This document shows, one piece after another, positions 8,130-17,329 of a stretch of DNA of 64,000 nt; within the stretch, counting starts at the first letter, position 1, and each line of letters opens with the position of its first letter. Position numbers and translations under genes: made by a program. The notes beneath the pieces are model-generated. The model ran no database searches, was not told the DNA's origin, and worked only from the letters and a program-made list of their open reading frames with translations. The stretch is from contig JADJEV010000005.1 of the NCBI GenBank assembly GCA_016708905.1, positions 682,001-746,000 on the forward strand, given 5' to 3'. The stretch comes from Candidatus Methylophosphatis roskildensis. Its GTDB lineage: Bacteria; Pseudomonadota; Gammaproteobacteria; Burkholderiales; Rhodocyclaceae.

Positions 8130-8170
8130 AGGATACCCCGCGGGTAAACCCTCAATTTGATTCAGATCAA
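8130..8170 (-). promoter_or_regulatory. FNR/Anr box and -10 element of ccoNOQP
   Basis: TTGATTCAGATCAA at 8157-8170 matches the FNR/Anr consensus at all ten defined positions. Read on the minus strand, a -10 like hexamer TATCCT lies at 8135-8130, placing the box near -41 of a start at about 8123. The ccoN start codon is at 8056. Confidence 0.9.
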
Positions 8171-8242
8171 ATCAGCTGGTGCACTGCGCAATCAATTACG
8201 GCCTGAAGGATACACCTCGCGTCGAGCCGTTTGAATCGGAGA

Positions 8243-8270
8243 TAAAAAAAGGGTGCGCTCTCGCGCACCC
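8243..8270 (-). terminator. Rho-independent terminator after ompW
   Basis: On the minus strand the stem GGGTGCGC-GAGA-GCGCACCC is followed by seven T. It lies 26-53 bp after the ompW stop and separates ompW from the ccoN promoter. Confidence 0.92.
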
Positions 8271-8295
8271 CCAACCCCAACAGAGAGACAAACTC

Positions 8296-8949
8296 CTAGA
8301 AGCGATACCCGACACCGGCCGAGAGCAGCCAGGGATTGATGCCGAGATCGGTAACCTTGGTGCCGGCGAGCACACCGCCCGTGATATGAACGTTGTCGGC
8401 CTTGATCCGGACGTACTTGGCGTCGAGGTTGATGAACCAGTTGTCGGCGACCTTGAAGTCGACACCAACCTGACCTGCCAGACCGAAGCTGTTGCGATCG
8501 ACGTCAATCGGCGCGTCGACGCCGACGGCGGGCTGCGCATTGATCTTCACGCTCATGAACCGCGTGTAGTTGATGCCGGCACCCACGTATGGACGAACGG
8601 TTCCCTCGGGAATGAAATGATACTGAAGCGTCAGCGTTGGCGGCAGATGCTTGATCGAGCCAATATTGGTCCCGGCGAACTTCAGGGTATGCTTTTGCGG
8701 ATAAGTGAGAATGAGTTCTGCGGCGATATTCTTGGTGATGAAGTAGGTGAAATCGACTTCCGGGAACCACTTGTCATTGGCTTCAAGCGTACCGAGCGCG
8801 GGAACCACGTCAGTACTCGAATTGTGGTTGTCCACCTTCATGCTCAATGCGCGTACGCGCACCATCAGCGGACCCTCCGCGGCCTGGACGGTCGTCGCCG
8901 AAGCAAAACCGGCGGCGATCAACGCGGCCAACGTCAAAACTCTCTTCAT
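8296..8949 (-). CDS. ompW: OmpW family outer membrane protein
   Basis: The 217-aa product begins with a signal peptide (MKRVLTLAALIAAGFASATT, cleavage likely after VQA) and continues as an eight-stranded OmpW-type barrel. Family marks are FITKNIAAELILTYPQKH, LPPTLTLQYHFIPEGTVRPY with VGAGINYT, and the C-terminal aromatic residue in SAGVGYRF. OmpW proteins form narrow hydrophobic channels. The FNR-like palindrome upstream agrees with ompW being oxygen-regulated in enterobacteria. A strong terminator follows. Confidence 0.95.
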   Translation of the reverse strand: MKRVLTLAALIAAGFASATTVQAAEGPLMVRVRALSMKVDNHNSSTDVVPALGTLEANDKWFPEVDFTYFITKNIAAELILTYPQKHTLKFAGTNIGSIKHLPPTLTLQYHFIPEGTVRPYVGAGINYTRFMSVKINAQPAVGVDAPIDVDRNSFGLAGQVGVDFKVADNWFINLDAKYVRIKADNVHITGGVLAGTKVTDLGINPWLLSAGVGYRF

Positions 8950-8991
8950 TCTCGATTCCCCTTAGCGTCAAGATTGATTAACCACTGGCTA

Positions 8992-9033
8992 ATTGTGGGG
9001 ATAGAGAAGGCACCGCAGTTTGACCCATGTCAA
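8992..9033 (-). promoter_or_regulatory. FNR-like box and -10 element of ompW
   Basis: TTGACCCATGTCAA at 9020-9033 is a perfect palindrome with one change in each half from the FNR consensus (TTGAC/GTCAA instead of TTGAT/ATCAA). On the minus strand CACAAT at 8997-8992 is placed like a -10 hexamer, giving a box near -41. The ompW start is at 8949. Confidence 0.65.
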
Positions 9034-9186
9034 ATATGTTGCGCTGCCGAGCAGCTTTGCGGTCCGGAATGCAGCAAAAGAGCGCCAGCGAGCGTTGCGC
9101 CATGGCGCAACGCCACTCTCTATAGCCGGGTGGGCGCCGACTTGCCGCCCAAGCAAGACGCATCCTGCGAAACGCGTCTAGCGGGG

Positions 9187-9474
9187 TCAGTGGTCTTCGA
9201 TATGCGGCGAGTAGCCCTCGGCGGGTTCGCCGGTGTCGGGATCGATCCAGTCGGAAATGCCGAGTTCGTCCTCGGCTTCGCGCAGCGAGTCGCCTGATGG
9301 TTCGGTATCGACCTCGTCATCGAGCGAACGGGCGTCCGCCATTGCGGCGGCGGCGGTGGGAAACGGGCCGAGTTCGGCGCCGGTTTCATCGTCACGCCAA
9401 TAGTAGCCGTCCTTGCGTTCGAGGATTCTCACCTGCTCGTTTGCGGAACTCTCTGCTGCGCGTGGTCCAGCCAT
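9187..9474 (-). CDS. Small acidic protein, unknown
   Basis: The 95-aa product is soluble and very acidic in its second half (DDEVDTEPSGDSLREAEDEL). An N-terminal piece VRILERKDGYYWRDDETG resembles a small beta-rich fold. I do not recognise a family. GGAGGG lies about 8 bases before the ATG at 9474, which fixes this start and leaves out a non-homologous 49-residue extension. It is on the same strand as ccoS and ccoI, 73 bp after ccoS, so it may be the last gene of the ccoI-ccoS transcript. Confidence 0.62.
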   Translation of the reverse strand: MAGPRAAESSANEQVRILERKDGYYWRDDETGAELGPFPTAAAAMADARSLDDEVDTEPSGDSLREAEDELGISDWIDPDTGEPAEGYSPHIEDH

Positions 9475-9547
9475 GGCGACATCCCTCCGTCTGGCGGGCC
9501 CTTGCAGGCCCGTGGGGCATGGTAGCACCACATGCAGCGAACGGGAA

Positions 9548-9751
9548 TCAGCGCGGCGGCGATTCGTCGGCGGCCGCACCAGGGCTGTCCGGCACCGGCG
9601 CCGCGCCGGGCTTGTCGTCATCCATCAGTACGCGGTAGGCCGGGCCTTCGAGATCGTCGAACTGTCCGCCGCGAACCGACATCCAGAACACCACGCCGAT
9701 CACGAATACCAGCACCACCGACAGCGGGACGAGCAGGTACATGATTTCCAT
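9548..9751 (-). CDS. ccoS: cbb3 oxidase maturation protein CcoS
   Basis: The 67-aa product begins MEIMYLLVPLSVVLVFVIGV, a membrane helix, and continues FWMSVRGGQFDDLEGPAYRV, the CcoS/FixS signature. CcoS is needed for cofactor insertion into the cbb3 oxidase. The C-terminal tail is Pro/Ala-rich. It starts 8 bp after ccoI, and the two genes are a common pair. Confidence 0.95.
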   Translation of the reverse strand: MEIMYLLVPLSVVLVFVIGVVFWMSVRGGQFDDLEGPAYRVLMDDDKPGAAPVPDSPGAAADESPPR

Positions 9752-9759
9752 CGGTGCCC

Positions 9760-12246
9760 CTATCTTCCCGGCCGTCGCTGCAGACGCAGCGCATTGAGCA
9801 CCACCAGCAGCGAACTTGCGGACATGCCGATGCCGGCCATCCACGGCGTTATCGCACCGCTCATCGCCAGGGGAATCGCGACCAGGTTGTAGCCGAACGA
9901 CCACCAGAGATTCTGCCTGATGATGCGGCCGGTGCGCTGGGCCAGTCTGCGCCCGTCAGCCAGCGTTTCGAGCCGCTCGGACAGCAGCACGATGTCACCC
10001 TGATTGCGCGCCAGTTCGGTGCCGCCGCCCATTGCGATCGATACCTGTGCCTGCGCCAGCACCGGCGCGTCGTTGACGCCGTCGCCGACCATCGCGACAA
10101 CCCGACCCCGCTCTTGCAGTCCTTGGATGAAAGCGTGCTTGAACTGCGGGCTCATGCCGCCATGGGCATCGTCGATGCCGAGTCGTTCGGCATAGAGCGC
10201 AACGGTCTGCGGCGAATCGCCGGAGAGCAGGCTGACGCGCACCCCCGCGGCCTCGAGATCGCGCACCAGTTCCGCCGCGTGCGGACGCACCTCATCGGTC
10301 AGGTGAAACACCGCAATCCAGCCGCGCTCGTCACCCAGCGCGACTCTGGTCGCCGAACCATCGGCGTGCGTCAACGACGGCAGATCGGCCTGATGCAGCG
10401 CGCGAACGAACTCGGCACGTCCCAAGCGGACGACGCGACCCGCGATGCGCCCCTGTACGCCCTGGCCAGTAGTGGCCAGCAGCGACTCGACCTTGGGAAG
10501 TGCGCGCCCGCCAGGCACTGCCGCGCGCAGACCCTGCGCGACCGCGTGCTCGGAGCCCTGCTCCAGCGCCGCGGCAAGCAACAAGGCATCGGCGGCATCG
10601 ACCTCGCCCAGCACGTCGATGTTTCCGAGCTGCAACTTGCCGAAGGTCAGCGTGCCGGTCTTGTCGAACACGAAATGGTCGGCGCGTGCGAGTGTCTCGA
10701 TCGCATGGCCACGGGTTATCAGCAGGCCGCGCCGCGACATTGCACCGGTCGCCACCGTCAATGCCGCCGGCGTAGCGAGCGACAGCGCGCAAGGGCAACT
10801 GACTACCAGCACCGCGACGAAGATCCACAGCGCACGCGACGCATCGGCGTGCCACCAGTACAGGCCGGTGATTACCGCCAGCACCAGCAGCACGGCCACG
10901 AAGATCGTCGCTACCCGATCGGCGGTTTCGACAATCCGCGGCCGCTCGGCATTGGCGCGTTCGATCAGTCGCTGGATCGCCGCCAGCCGTGTCGCCGCGC
11001 CGACCTGTTCGACACCCAGCACCAGCGGACTTGCCGTGTTGGTGGTGCCGCCGGTGACCTTGTCGCCGATGCGCTTGGGCACTGGACGCGCTTCACCGGT
11101 GAGCAGCGACTCATCCGTTTCGCTCTCGCCGTCCAGCACAACGGCATCGGCCGGAATCGCCTCGCCCGGTTTCACCAGCACACGGTCGCCGACAGCCAGA
11201 TCGCCGACCGGCACCCGCTCGCCGTCGAGCGCCGGATACGCCGTCAGACGCAGCGCGAATGCCGGCAGCGCTCTGGCGAGTTGCTCTACACCGCGTACCG
11301 CGCGCTGGCGCGCGATCATTTCGAGATAGCGCCCGCCGAGCAGGAAGAACACGAACATGGTGACCGAATCGAAATAGACTTCGCCGCCGCCGACCAAGGT
11401 CGCCCAGCAACTTGCGCCGAACGCACTGCCGACACCGAGCGCGACCGGTACATCCATGCCGACGCGCTTCAGGCGCAGATCACGCCAGGCGCGGGTGAAG
11501 AACGGCGCGGCGGAATACAGCACCACCGGCAAGGTCAGCAACATGCTCGCCCAGCGCATCAGTTGTTCGATGTCGGTCGTCATGTCGCCGTTTGCCAGGT
11601 AGACCGGCACCGCGTACATCATCACCTGCATCATGCCGAAGCCGGCGACGAAGACCCGCCACAAAGCCTGTCGTCGCTCGCGTTGCGACAACTGCTCAGA
11701 CTTGCTGGCGTCATAGGGGTGAGCACGATAGCCGATCGCGGCGATCGCTTCGAGCAGTGCCGACATCCGCGTCACGCGGCTATCCCAGCGCACGCGCGCG
11801 CGCCGCGTCACGTAATTGATCTCGACCGCCGTGACGCCGGGCTGCTTCGCCAGGTGCGACTCGTTGAGCCACACGCAGGCGGCGCAAGTTATGCCATCGA
11901 GAATCAGCGCGGCCTCGCGCTCATGTTCCGATGTCGGCGTAACGAAGGACTTCTGGAAGTCCGGGTGATCGAACAGCCCAAGATCCTCGAGCGCGGCGGG
12001 CACGGCCTCGCGCGGAGACTCCGGCAGCGAGTCGCGATGGCGGTAGTAGTCGGTCAGGCCATTGGCGACGATCGCCTTCGAAACTGCCTCGCAGCCGGCA
12101 CAGCACATTGCGCGTTCGGCGCCGTCGATACGCACGCGATGATGCGAGCCGCGCGGAACCGGCAGGCCGCAGTGATGGCAGGCGGCGTCCTCGGTAGCGC
12201 GGCGTATCTCGACTTCGACGGCAGGAAGGTTCATGGAACGGGCCAT
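9760..12246 (-). CDS. ccoI: Copper-exporting P-type ATPase CcoI (FixI type)
   Basis: The 828-aa product is a P1B-type ATPase that supplies copper for the cbb3 oxidase. Domains in order are an N-terminal putative metal-binding module with paired cysteines (CHHCGLPVP ... CCAGCEAV), a heavy-metal-associated domain with GITCAACVWLNE, membrane helices, the transport motif SCPCALSLATPAAL, the phosphorylation site DKTGTLTFGKL and the hinge MVGDGVNDAPVLAQA. I place the start at 12246 because GAGG lies just upstream of it, while the ATG at 12234 lacks a ribosome-binding site. An FNR-like box with a TAGAAT -10 lies 50-90 bp upstream. Confidence 0.95.
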   Translation of the reverse strand: MARSMNLPAVEVEIRRATEDAACHHCGLPVPRGSHHRVRIDGAERAMCCAGCEAVSKAIVANGLTDYYRHRDSLPESPREAVPAALEDLGLFDHPDFQKSFVTPTSEHEREAALILDGITCAACVWLNESHLAKQPGVTAVEINYVTRRARVRWDSRVTRMSALLEAIAAIGYRAHPYDASKSEQLSQRERRQALWRVFVAGFGMMQVMMYAVPVYLANGDMTTDIEQLMRWASMLLTLPVVLYSAAPFFTRAWRDLRLKRVGMDVPVALGVGSAFGASCWATLVGGGEVYFDSVTMFVFFLLGGRYLEMIARQRAVRGVEQLARALPAFALRLTAYPALDGERVPVGDLAVGDRVLVKPGEAIPADAVVLDGESETDESLLTGEARPVPKRIGDKVTGGTTNTASPLVLGVEQVGAATRLAAIQRLIERANAERPRIVETADRVATIFVAVLLVLAVITGLYWWHADASRALWIFVAVLVVSCPCALSLATPAALTVATGAMSRRGLLITRGHAIETLARADHFVFDKTGTLTFGKLQLGNIDVLGEVDAADALLLAAALEQGSEHAVAQGLRAAVPGGRALPKVESLLATTGQGVQGRIAGRVVRLGRAEFVRALHQADLPSLTHADGSATRVALGDERGWIAVFHLTDEVRPHAAELVRDLEAAGVRVSLLSGDSPQTVALYAERLGIDDAHGGMSPQFKHAFIQGLQERGRVVAMVGDGVNDAPVLAQAQVSIAMGGGTELARNQGDIVLLSERLETLADGRRLAQRTGRIIRQNLWWSFGYNLVAIPLAMSGAITPWMAGIGMSASSLLVVLNALRLQRRPGR

Positions 12247-12295
12247 TGAGCCTCGCCGGCAGAGGGAATTGGCAGGCTGTCGCGGCGGATCCGCA

Positions 12296-12336
12296 ATTCT
12301 AGACGGCGGCAGGCAACGCAGGTTGATGCACGTCAA
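12296..12336 (-). promoter_or_regulatory. FNR-like box and -10 element of ccoI
   Basis: TTGATGCACGTCAA at 12323-12336 has one mismatch to the FNR/Anr consensus. On the minus strand TAGAAT at 12301-12296 is a 5/6 -10 hexamer at the spacing expected for a class II FNR promoter. The divergent gene at 12440 could also respond to this box. Confidence 0.75.
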
Positions 12337-12439
12337 TCGCGGTTGTCGGGGGCCTCGGCGACGACAACGCCCCAATTGGTCAGTGGCAGAAGTACTGCCA
12401 CAGGCGTATGTTTGGCCAATCGGTGTTCGGAGTATCGAC

Positions 12440-12745
12440 ATGAACGAAAAACTCATTGTCCTCCTGGGGGCCCATGCAGACCGCTACCCGCACAAGCTCG
12501 AGGCCAGCTTCCCGCACGTGATCGACCGCATGGTGGCGCTGTGGGGCAGCGCGGAACTGCGGCCCTTCCTCGATGCGCTGATGCTGGCCGACCGGCCGGG
12601 CCGACAAGGCTTTCCGCCCGAGGTCGCGACCGAGATCTTCCGTCTGGTCAACGTGCTCGACGAGCTCGACAAGAAACCCGAGAGCAACAAAACGGCCTGG
12701 GATCTGGCGCTGGACAACGAATTCACGCGGCCCAAGGATCGCTAG
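12440..12745 (+). CDS. Conserved-looking small helical protein, unknown
   Basis: The 101-aa soluble product begins MNEKLIVLLGAHADRYPHKL and is mostly helical, with FPHVIDRMVALWGSAELRPF in the middle and EIFRLVNVLDELDKKPES near the end. No family was recognised. The composition and codon pattern are like neighbouring genes. The start was chosen at 12440 because GGAG lies about 8 bases upstream. It is divergent from ccoI and shares its control region, including the FNR-like box. A two-way hairpin terminator separates it from the convergent porin gene. Confidence 0.65.
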   Translation: MNEKLIVLLGAHADRYPHKLEASFPHVIDRMVALWGSAELRPFLDALMLADRPGRQGFPPEVATEIFRLVNVLDELDKKPESNKTAWDLALDNEFTRPKDR

Positions 12746-12806
12746 GCGAAACTCGTTTGTCGCAGGGTTCGACCCTGCTCGAAACAGCCACAACAGCAGA
12801 CGAACA

Positions 12807-12832
12807 AAACGGGCGCCCGAAGGCGCCCGTTT
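12807..12832. terminator. Two-way terminator between the 12.4-kb gene and the porin
   Basis: The stem AAACGGGCGCC-CGAA-GGCGCCCGTTT is nearly perfect, with A-tract and T-tract ends, and sits between two convergent genes. It can serve the porin on the minus strand and the small gene on the plus strand. Confidence 0.85.
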
Positions 12833-12858
12833 CAATGTTCCGAATCGACGTGAGTCGA

Positions 12859-14022
12859 TTAGAACTTGTGACGAATACCCAGATCGAAGCCGCGACGGCC
12901 ATAAGCCGACGAAGTGCTCGCCGTGGTGGCACTGACGCTGCCAGCCAGGGTGATCGCGCAGTTGGTGTTCTCTTCTGCGTTGATGCGCGCGTAGTCGGTG
13001 TAGATGGCGGTACGCTTGGACAACTCGTACTCGGCACCGATCGCGAACTTCTTGCAGTCCATCTTGTCACCCAAGCCGGTCCGAGCGAAGTCCGACTTGT
13101 CCTTGCCGTCGACATAGCTGGCCTTCAGCTTGAACGGGCCGATCGGCGCAGTCACGCCGAGCATCCAGCCGTCGCCTTTGATGCCCTGGGCGGCTTCCTT
13201 GCCCTTGGTGTGCTCGTAGTAGCCGGCCAGCTTGACTACGCCGAAGTCGTAGCTGGCGCCCGCAACATAGATGTCGAACTTCGAGTCGCCGGCGCCCGGA
13301 AGGCCGTAGATCTTCAGGTTTTCGTAGTCGAGCGTGGCGCTGATCGGGCCGTTGTCGTAGGTCGCCGCGACGCCGTACAGCGGGGAGTCGCCGGTCTTGA
13401 TGTCCTGACCCGGTGCCGCGGCTGCTGTCAGACCGGGACGGCTGGTGCTGCCCTGGCCTTCTTTTCCAAGTAGCGACTTGGTATAAAAAGCGAGAACCTT
13501 GAAGCCCGCGAAGTCCGGCGTGATGTAGATGAGGGCATTGTCGGCACGGTCGGCCTGGCCGAGATTGCTGGTCGCGCCGAAGATCGATCCGGCGTTGCCG
13601 ACGGTCTGGTTGCCGAACGGATCGTACTTGGTGGTGAAGCCGTAGCGGGCGCCGTCGATGCGGCCGCCGAGGGCGGTACCGAAGCCGCCTGTCAGACCGA
13701 CCCAGCTATGACGGTTCTTGACGAAGGTCGACCCGTTGGTGTCGTCATTACTCAGACCAAATTCGATTTCATAGATGGCCTTGAGTCCGTTGCCGAGATC
13801 CTCCGAACCCTTCCAGCCGATCCGGCTTTGGGCCGAGACGCCACCGGCGAATTCGTTCAGCGAACCGTTGCGGCCACGCGTCTGATTCGAGGCCGTATCA
13901 TTGCTGCCACGGCTGACAAAGCCGTAGTCGATGATGCCGTACATCGTGACGTTCGAGTCAGCTGCCATTGCCGCAGCCGGGGCCAGTGCGGCGAGGGCGA
14001 GGGCGATAATCTTTTTGCTCAT
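12859..14022 (-). CDS. Gram-negative general porin (OmpC/Porin_4 type)
   Basis: The 387-aa product has a signal peptide (MSKKIIALALAALAPAAAMA) and a 16-strand porin pattern typical of betaproteobacterial trimeric porins. It opens ADSNVTMYGIIDYGFVSRGS, has a WVGLTGGFGTALGGRIDGAR segment with loop L3 glycines, and ends with RRGFDLGIRHKF, where the final Phe is the usual assembly signal. It allows diffusion of small solutes through the outer membrane. The start at 14022 has GGAG about 9 bases upstream, whereas the upstream ATG at 14037 has none. Confidence 0.94.
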   Translation of the reverse strand: MSKKIIALALAALAPAAAMAADSNVTMYGIIDYGFVSRGSNDTASNQTRGRNGSLNEFAGGVSAQSRIGWKGSEDLGNGLKAIYEIEFGLSNDDTNGSTFVKNRHSWVGLTGGFGTALGGRIDGARYGFTTKYDPFGNQTVGNAGSIFGATSNLGQADRADNALIYITPDFAGFKVLAFYTKSLLGKEGQGSTSRPGLTAAAAPGQDIKTGDSPLYGVAATYDNGPISATLDYENLKIYGLPGAGDSKFDIYVAGASYDFGVVKLAGYYEHTKGKEAAQGIKGDGWMLGVTAPIGPFKLKASYVDGKDKSDFARTGLGDKMDCKKFAIGAEYELSKRTAIYTDYARINAEENTNCAITLAGSVSATTASTSSAYGRRGFDLGIRHKF

Positions 14023-14189
14023 ATCAGAGATCTCCATTGTTTGGACGAAACCCCCCCTTCCGGAAGGCTGACCAATTCTGCCAATGGGGCATCGGACTCA
14101 GCAAGGCAAAAGCGTGATTTTTGCCCGGCATGCCGCCCGTCTGTTGTGCAAATACAACAAGACTGCACCAGCAACAGGCGCGAACATCC

Positions 14190-14990
14190 TCAGGCGAACA
14201 GCCGTGCCAGGGCGGCGCCGGGATCCGCTGCACGCATGAAGGCCTCGCCGACGAGAAAGCCGGCCACGCCGTGGCGTCGCATCAGCAGGACGTCTTCGGG
14301 CGCCAGGATGCCGCTCTCGGTAATGACGATGCGATCGGCGCCGACACGGTCCAGGAGGTCGAGGGTAGTATCCAGATGCACCAGGAAGGTGCGCAAATTT
14401 CGGTTGTTAATTCCCAACAACGGGGTTTTCAGGCGCGCGGCAGCCTCGAGTTCGTTCGCGTCGTGGACTTCCACCAGAACGGCCATGCCAAGGCGGTCCG
14501 CCAGGGCCTCGAGTGCCGCCATCAGTTCGAGCTGCCCGTCGATAAAGGCAGCGACAATCAACAGAATGCAATCGGCGCCCATCGCGCGGGCCTCGACGAT
14601 CTGATAGGCGTCGATCAGGAAGTCCTTGCGCAAGACTGGCAGCGAGCAGGCGGCACGCGCTTGCTGCAGGTAGGCCGGCGCGCCCTGGAAGAACTGTCGG
14701 TCAGTGAGCACTGACAAGCAGGCTGCGCCGCCCGCTTCATAGCTGCGGGCGATTTCGGCCGGCTGGAAGTCTGGGCGCAGCACGCCCTTCGAGGGGCTGG
14801 CCTTCTTGATCTCGGCGATCACCGCCGACTGCCCGGCGGCGATCCTGGCCCGAATGGCGCCGACGAAGTCCCGCGCGGGCGTCTGGGCGATCGCTTCGGC
14901 TTGCAACTGCTCGAGCGGTCTGAGGGCGAGACCGGCAGCGATTTCCTCGCGTTTGACCGCGAGAATGCGCTTGAGAATATCGTCGGACAC
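14190..14990 (-). CDS. trpC: Indole-3-glycerol phosphate synthase TrpC
   Basis: The 266-aa TIM-barrel enzyme closes the indole ring in tryptophan synthesis. Marks are VIAEIKKASPSKGVLRPDF, SVLTDRQFFQGAPAYLQQAR, VLRKDFLIDAYQIVEARAMG and LLGINNRNLRTFLVHLDTT. No ATG fits the N terminus. I choose GTG at 14990 (VSDDILKRIL), which matches the usual first residues and leaves a 20-bp gap from trpD, while the open frame upstream runs inside trpD. It is the last gene of trpG-trpD-trpC. Confidence 0.95.
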   Translation of the reverse strand: MSDDILKRILAVKREEIAAGLALRPLEQLQAEAIAQTPARDFVGAIRARIAAGQSAVIAEIKKASPSKGVLRPDFQPAEIARSYEAGGAACLSVLTDRQFFQGAPAYLQQARAACSLPVLRKDFLIDAYQIVEARAMGADCILLIVAAFIDGQLELMAALEALADRLGMAVLVEVHDANELEAAARLKTPLLGINNRNLRTFLVHLDTTLDLLDRVGADRIVITESGILAPEDVLLMRRHGVAGFLVGEAFMRAADPGAALARLFA

Positions 14991-15010
14991 TCGCGCGGCA
15001 CCCGCCAACG

Positions 15011-16039
15011 TCAGGTCACTGCCGTGGTGAAGGCAACGTAGGCTTCGACTTTGTCCCGAGCCGCCCCGCTGGCGATAACTTCGCGGGCAAGCTCGACACC
15101 GTCGTCGAGCGAATTCGCCTGACCCGACACAACCAGGCATGCCCCGGCATTCAGGCAGACGATGTCGCGGGCCGCGGGATGCTGGCCTTGCAGTGCCGCG
15201 AGCAGCAGTGTTTTCGACTCCTCGACGTTGGCAACCCGCAACTGCGACAGGCCATGCCGCGACAGGCCGAACTGCTCGGGCGCGACGATGTACTCACGCA
15301 CCTGGCCAGCCTTGAGCTCGCCGATCAGCGTTTCGCCCGAGATCGATATCTCGTCGAGGTTCTCGAGCCCATAGACAGTCATCGCGTGACGCGCGCCGAG
15401 GCGCTGCAATACACGCACCTGGATGCCAACCAGGTCGCGATGAAAAACGCCCATCACCTGGTTCGGCGCGCCGGCCGGGTTGGTCAGCGGGCCGAGGATA
15501 TTGAAGATGGTCCGCACACCGAGTTCGCGCCGCACGGGCGCAGCATGCCGCATCGCGCTGTGGTGATTCGGCGCGAACATGAAGCCGACGCCGCATTGCT
15601 CGATGCTCTCGGCCACCTGCTCGGGCGACAGGTTGATATTGGCGCCGAGCGCCTCGAGCACGTCGGCGCTGCCCGATTGCGACGACACGGAACGCCCGCC
15701 GTGCTTGGCCACCCGCGCGCCGGCCGCCGCCGCGACGAACATCGCGGCGGTGGAGATGTTGAACGTGTGCGCGCCATCACCGCCGGTGCCGCAGGTGTCG
15801 ACCAGGTGATGGGTGTCGCGCACTGGCACCTTGGTCGACAACTCGCGCATCACCTGCGCCGCGGCGGCGATCTCGCCGATGGTTTCCTTCTTGACCCGCA
15901 GGCCGATCGCCAGCGCCGCGATCAGCACCGGCGACATCTCGCCGCCCATGATCGCGCGCATCAGCGCGAGCATCTCGTCATGAAATATCTCGCGATGCTC
16001 GATGATGCGCGTCAGCGCTTCCTGTGGCGAAATGGACAT
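15011..16039 (-). CDS. trpD: Anthranilate phosphoribosyltransferase TrpD
   Basis: The 342-aa product transfers phosphoribose from PRPP to anthranilate. Signature pieces are VDTCGTGGDGAHTFNISTAA, KHGGRSVSSQSGSADVLEAL and RTIFNILGPLTNPAGAPNQV. Length matches the family. It lies 120 bp downstream of trpG, a gap that contains a copy of the dispersed palindromic repeat, and 20 bp before trpC. Confidence 0.97.
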   Translation of the reverse strand: MSISPQEALTRIIEHREIFHDEMLALMRAIMGGEMSPVLIAALAIGLRVKKETIGEIAAAAQVMRELSTKVPVRDTHHLVDTCGTGGDGAHTFNISTAAMFVAAAAGARVAKHGGRSVSSQSGSADVLEALGANINLSPEQVAESIEQCGVGFMFAPNHHSAMRHAAPVRRELGVRTIFNILGPLTNPAGAPNQVMGVFHRDLVGIQVRVLQRLGARHAMTVYGLENLDEISISGETLIGELKAGQVREYIVAPEQFGLSRHGLSQLRVANVEESKTLLLAALQGQHPAARDIVCLNAGACLVVSGQANSLDDGVELAREVIASGAARDKVEAYVAFTTAVT

Positions 16040-16105
16040 GCTCGGCCTCCCTGCCCGCGATTCTCAAAACCTGCCCGGCCTGCGAGCCAGCAAACACGGA
16101 CATCT

Positions 16106-16143
16106 CCGGCCTTCTATGCCGGTAGACCGCCTATCCATGCGGC
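16106..16143. repeat. Palindromic intergenic repeat, copy B (one arm)
   Basis: GTAGACCGCCTATCCATGCG (from 16122) is the reverse complement of the left arm of copy A with about one mismatch over 22 bases. It is flanked on its left by a small hairpin, CCGGC-CTTCTAT-GCCGG. It lies between trpG and trpD, so it is inside the presumed trp transcript. Confidence 0.65.
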
Positions 16144-16158
16144 TCTCCGCCGACCCGC

Positions 16159-16728
<570 letters not shown>

Positions 16729-16867
16729 GGCCGGGTTACCTTATGTTTCATGGCGCGTTCGGCTAAAGTCCGAACCGCGCGATGCCGTAGAATCAAGACG
16801 TCCGCGGTTTTCCGGCAGTCTCCGACGTCTTTTGCGAGCCGGGCCGCTCCTCAACTGGAGAGTTGTG

Positions 16868-17329
16868 ATGCTCAAGCGTCTGCACCAACCGCTGTTCCTT
16901 CTGGCCATGCTGACCGCATTGTCAGGCTTTCTGTCGAGTACGGCGGTGCGCGCCGCCGAACCCGCCGGCACCATCAAGGTCGTCACCGGCAGTGCCGACA
17001 TCCTGCGCGGCGACGAGGTCATCGCGGCCGCACCCGGTGCGCCGGTGCTGGCGCAGGACCGCCTGCGCACGGGGCCCGATGGCTCGGTCGGCATCACGTT
17101 CAAGGACGACACGCGGATCTCGTCCGGTCCCAACAGCACGGTCGCCATCGACAAGTACGCGTTCGACGGTACGACCCATGTCGGTGAGATGCTGATTTCG
17201 GTGCTCAAGGGAACGTTCTCGATGGTCAGCGGCATGCTGGTCAAGCATTCGCCTGAAGCGGCTACGATCAAGACGCCGACCGCGACCATCGGCGTGCGCG
17301 GTACGGAGTTCGCCATCGAGGTCGATTGA
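16868..17329 (+). CDS. FecR-domain secreted protein
   Basis: The 153-aa product has a signal peptide (about residues 1-28, ending VRAAEP) and one FecR domain (residues 30-150): GTIKVVTGSADILRGDEVIA, TGPDGSVGITFKDDTRISSG and TPTATIGVRGTEFAIEVD. Such stand-alone periplasmic FecR domains are not iron sensors; they are thought to bind cell-wall or envelope ligands. The ATG at 16868 has GGAG about 7 bases before it, which rules out the longer upstream extension. The stop overlaps the start of the OmpA-like gene (TGATG), so the two are translationally coupled. Confidence 0.88.
   Translation: MLKRLHQPLFLLAMLTALSGFLSSTAVRAAEPAGTIKVVTGSADILRGDEVIAAAPGAPVLAQDRLRTGPDGSVGITFKDDTRISSGPNSTVAIDKYAFDGTTHVGEMLISVLKGTFSMVSGMLVKHSPEAATIKTPTATIGVRGTEFAIEVD

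Noticed and set aside
9754..12249. An 831-codon open frame on the plus strand opposite ccoI
   Set aside because: Same reason: composition is that of a reversed high-GC gene, no motif is visible, and ccoI is complete with all P-type ATPase motifs.
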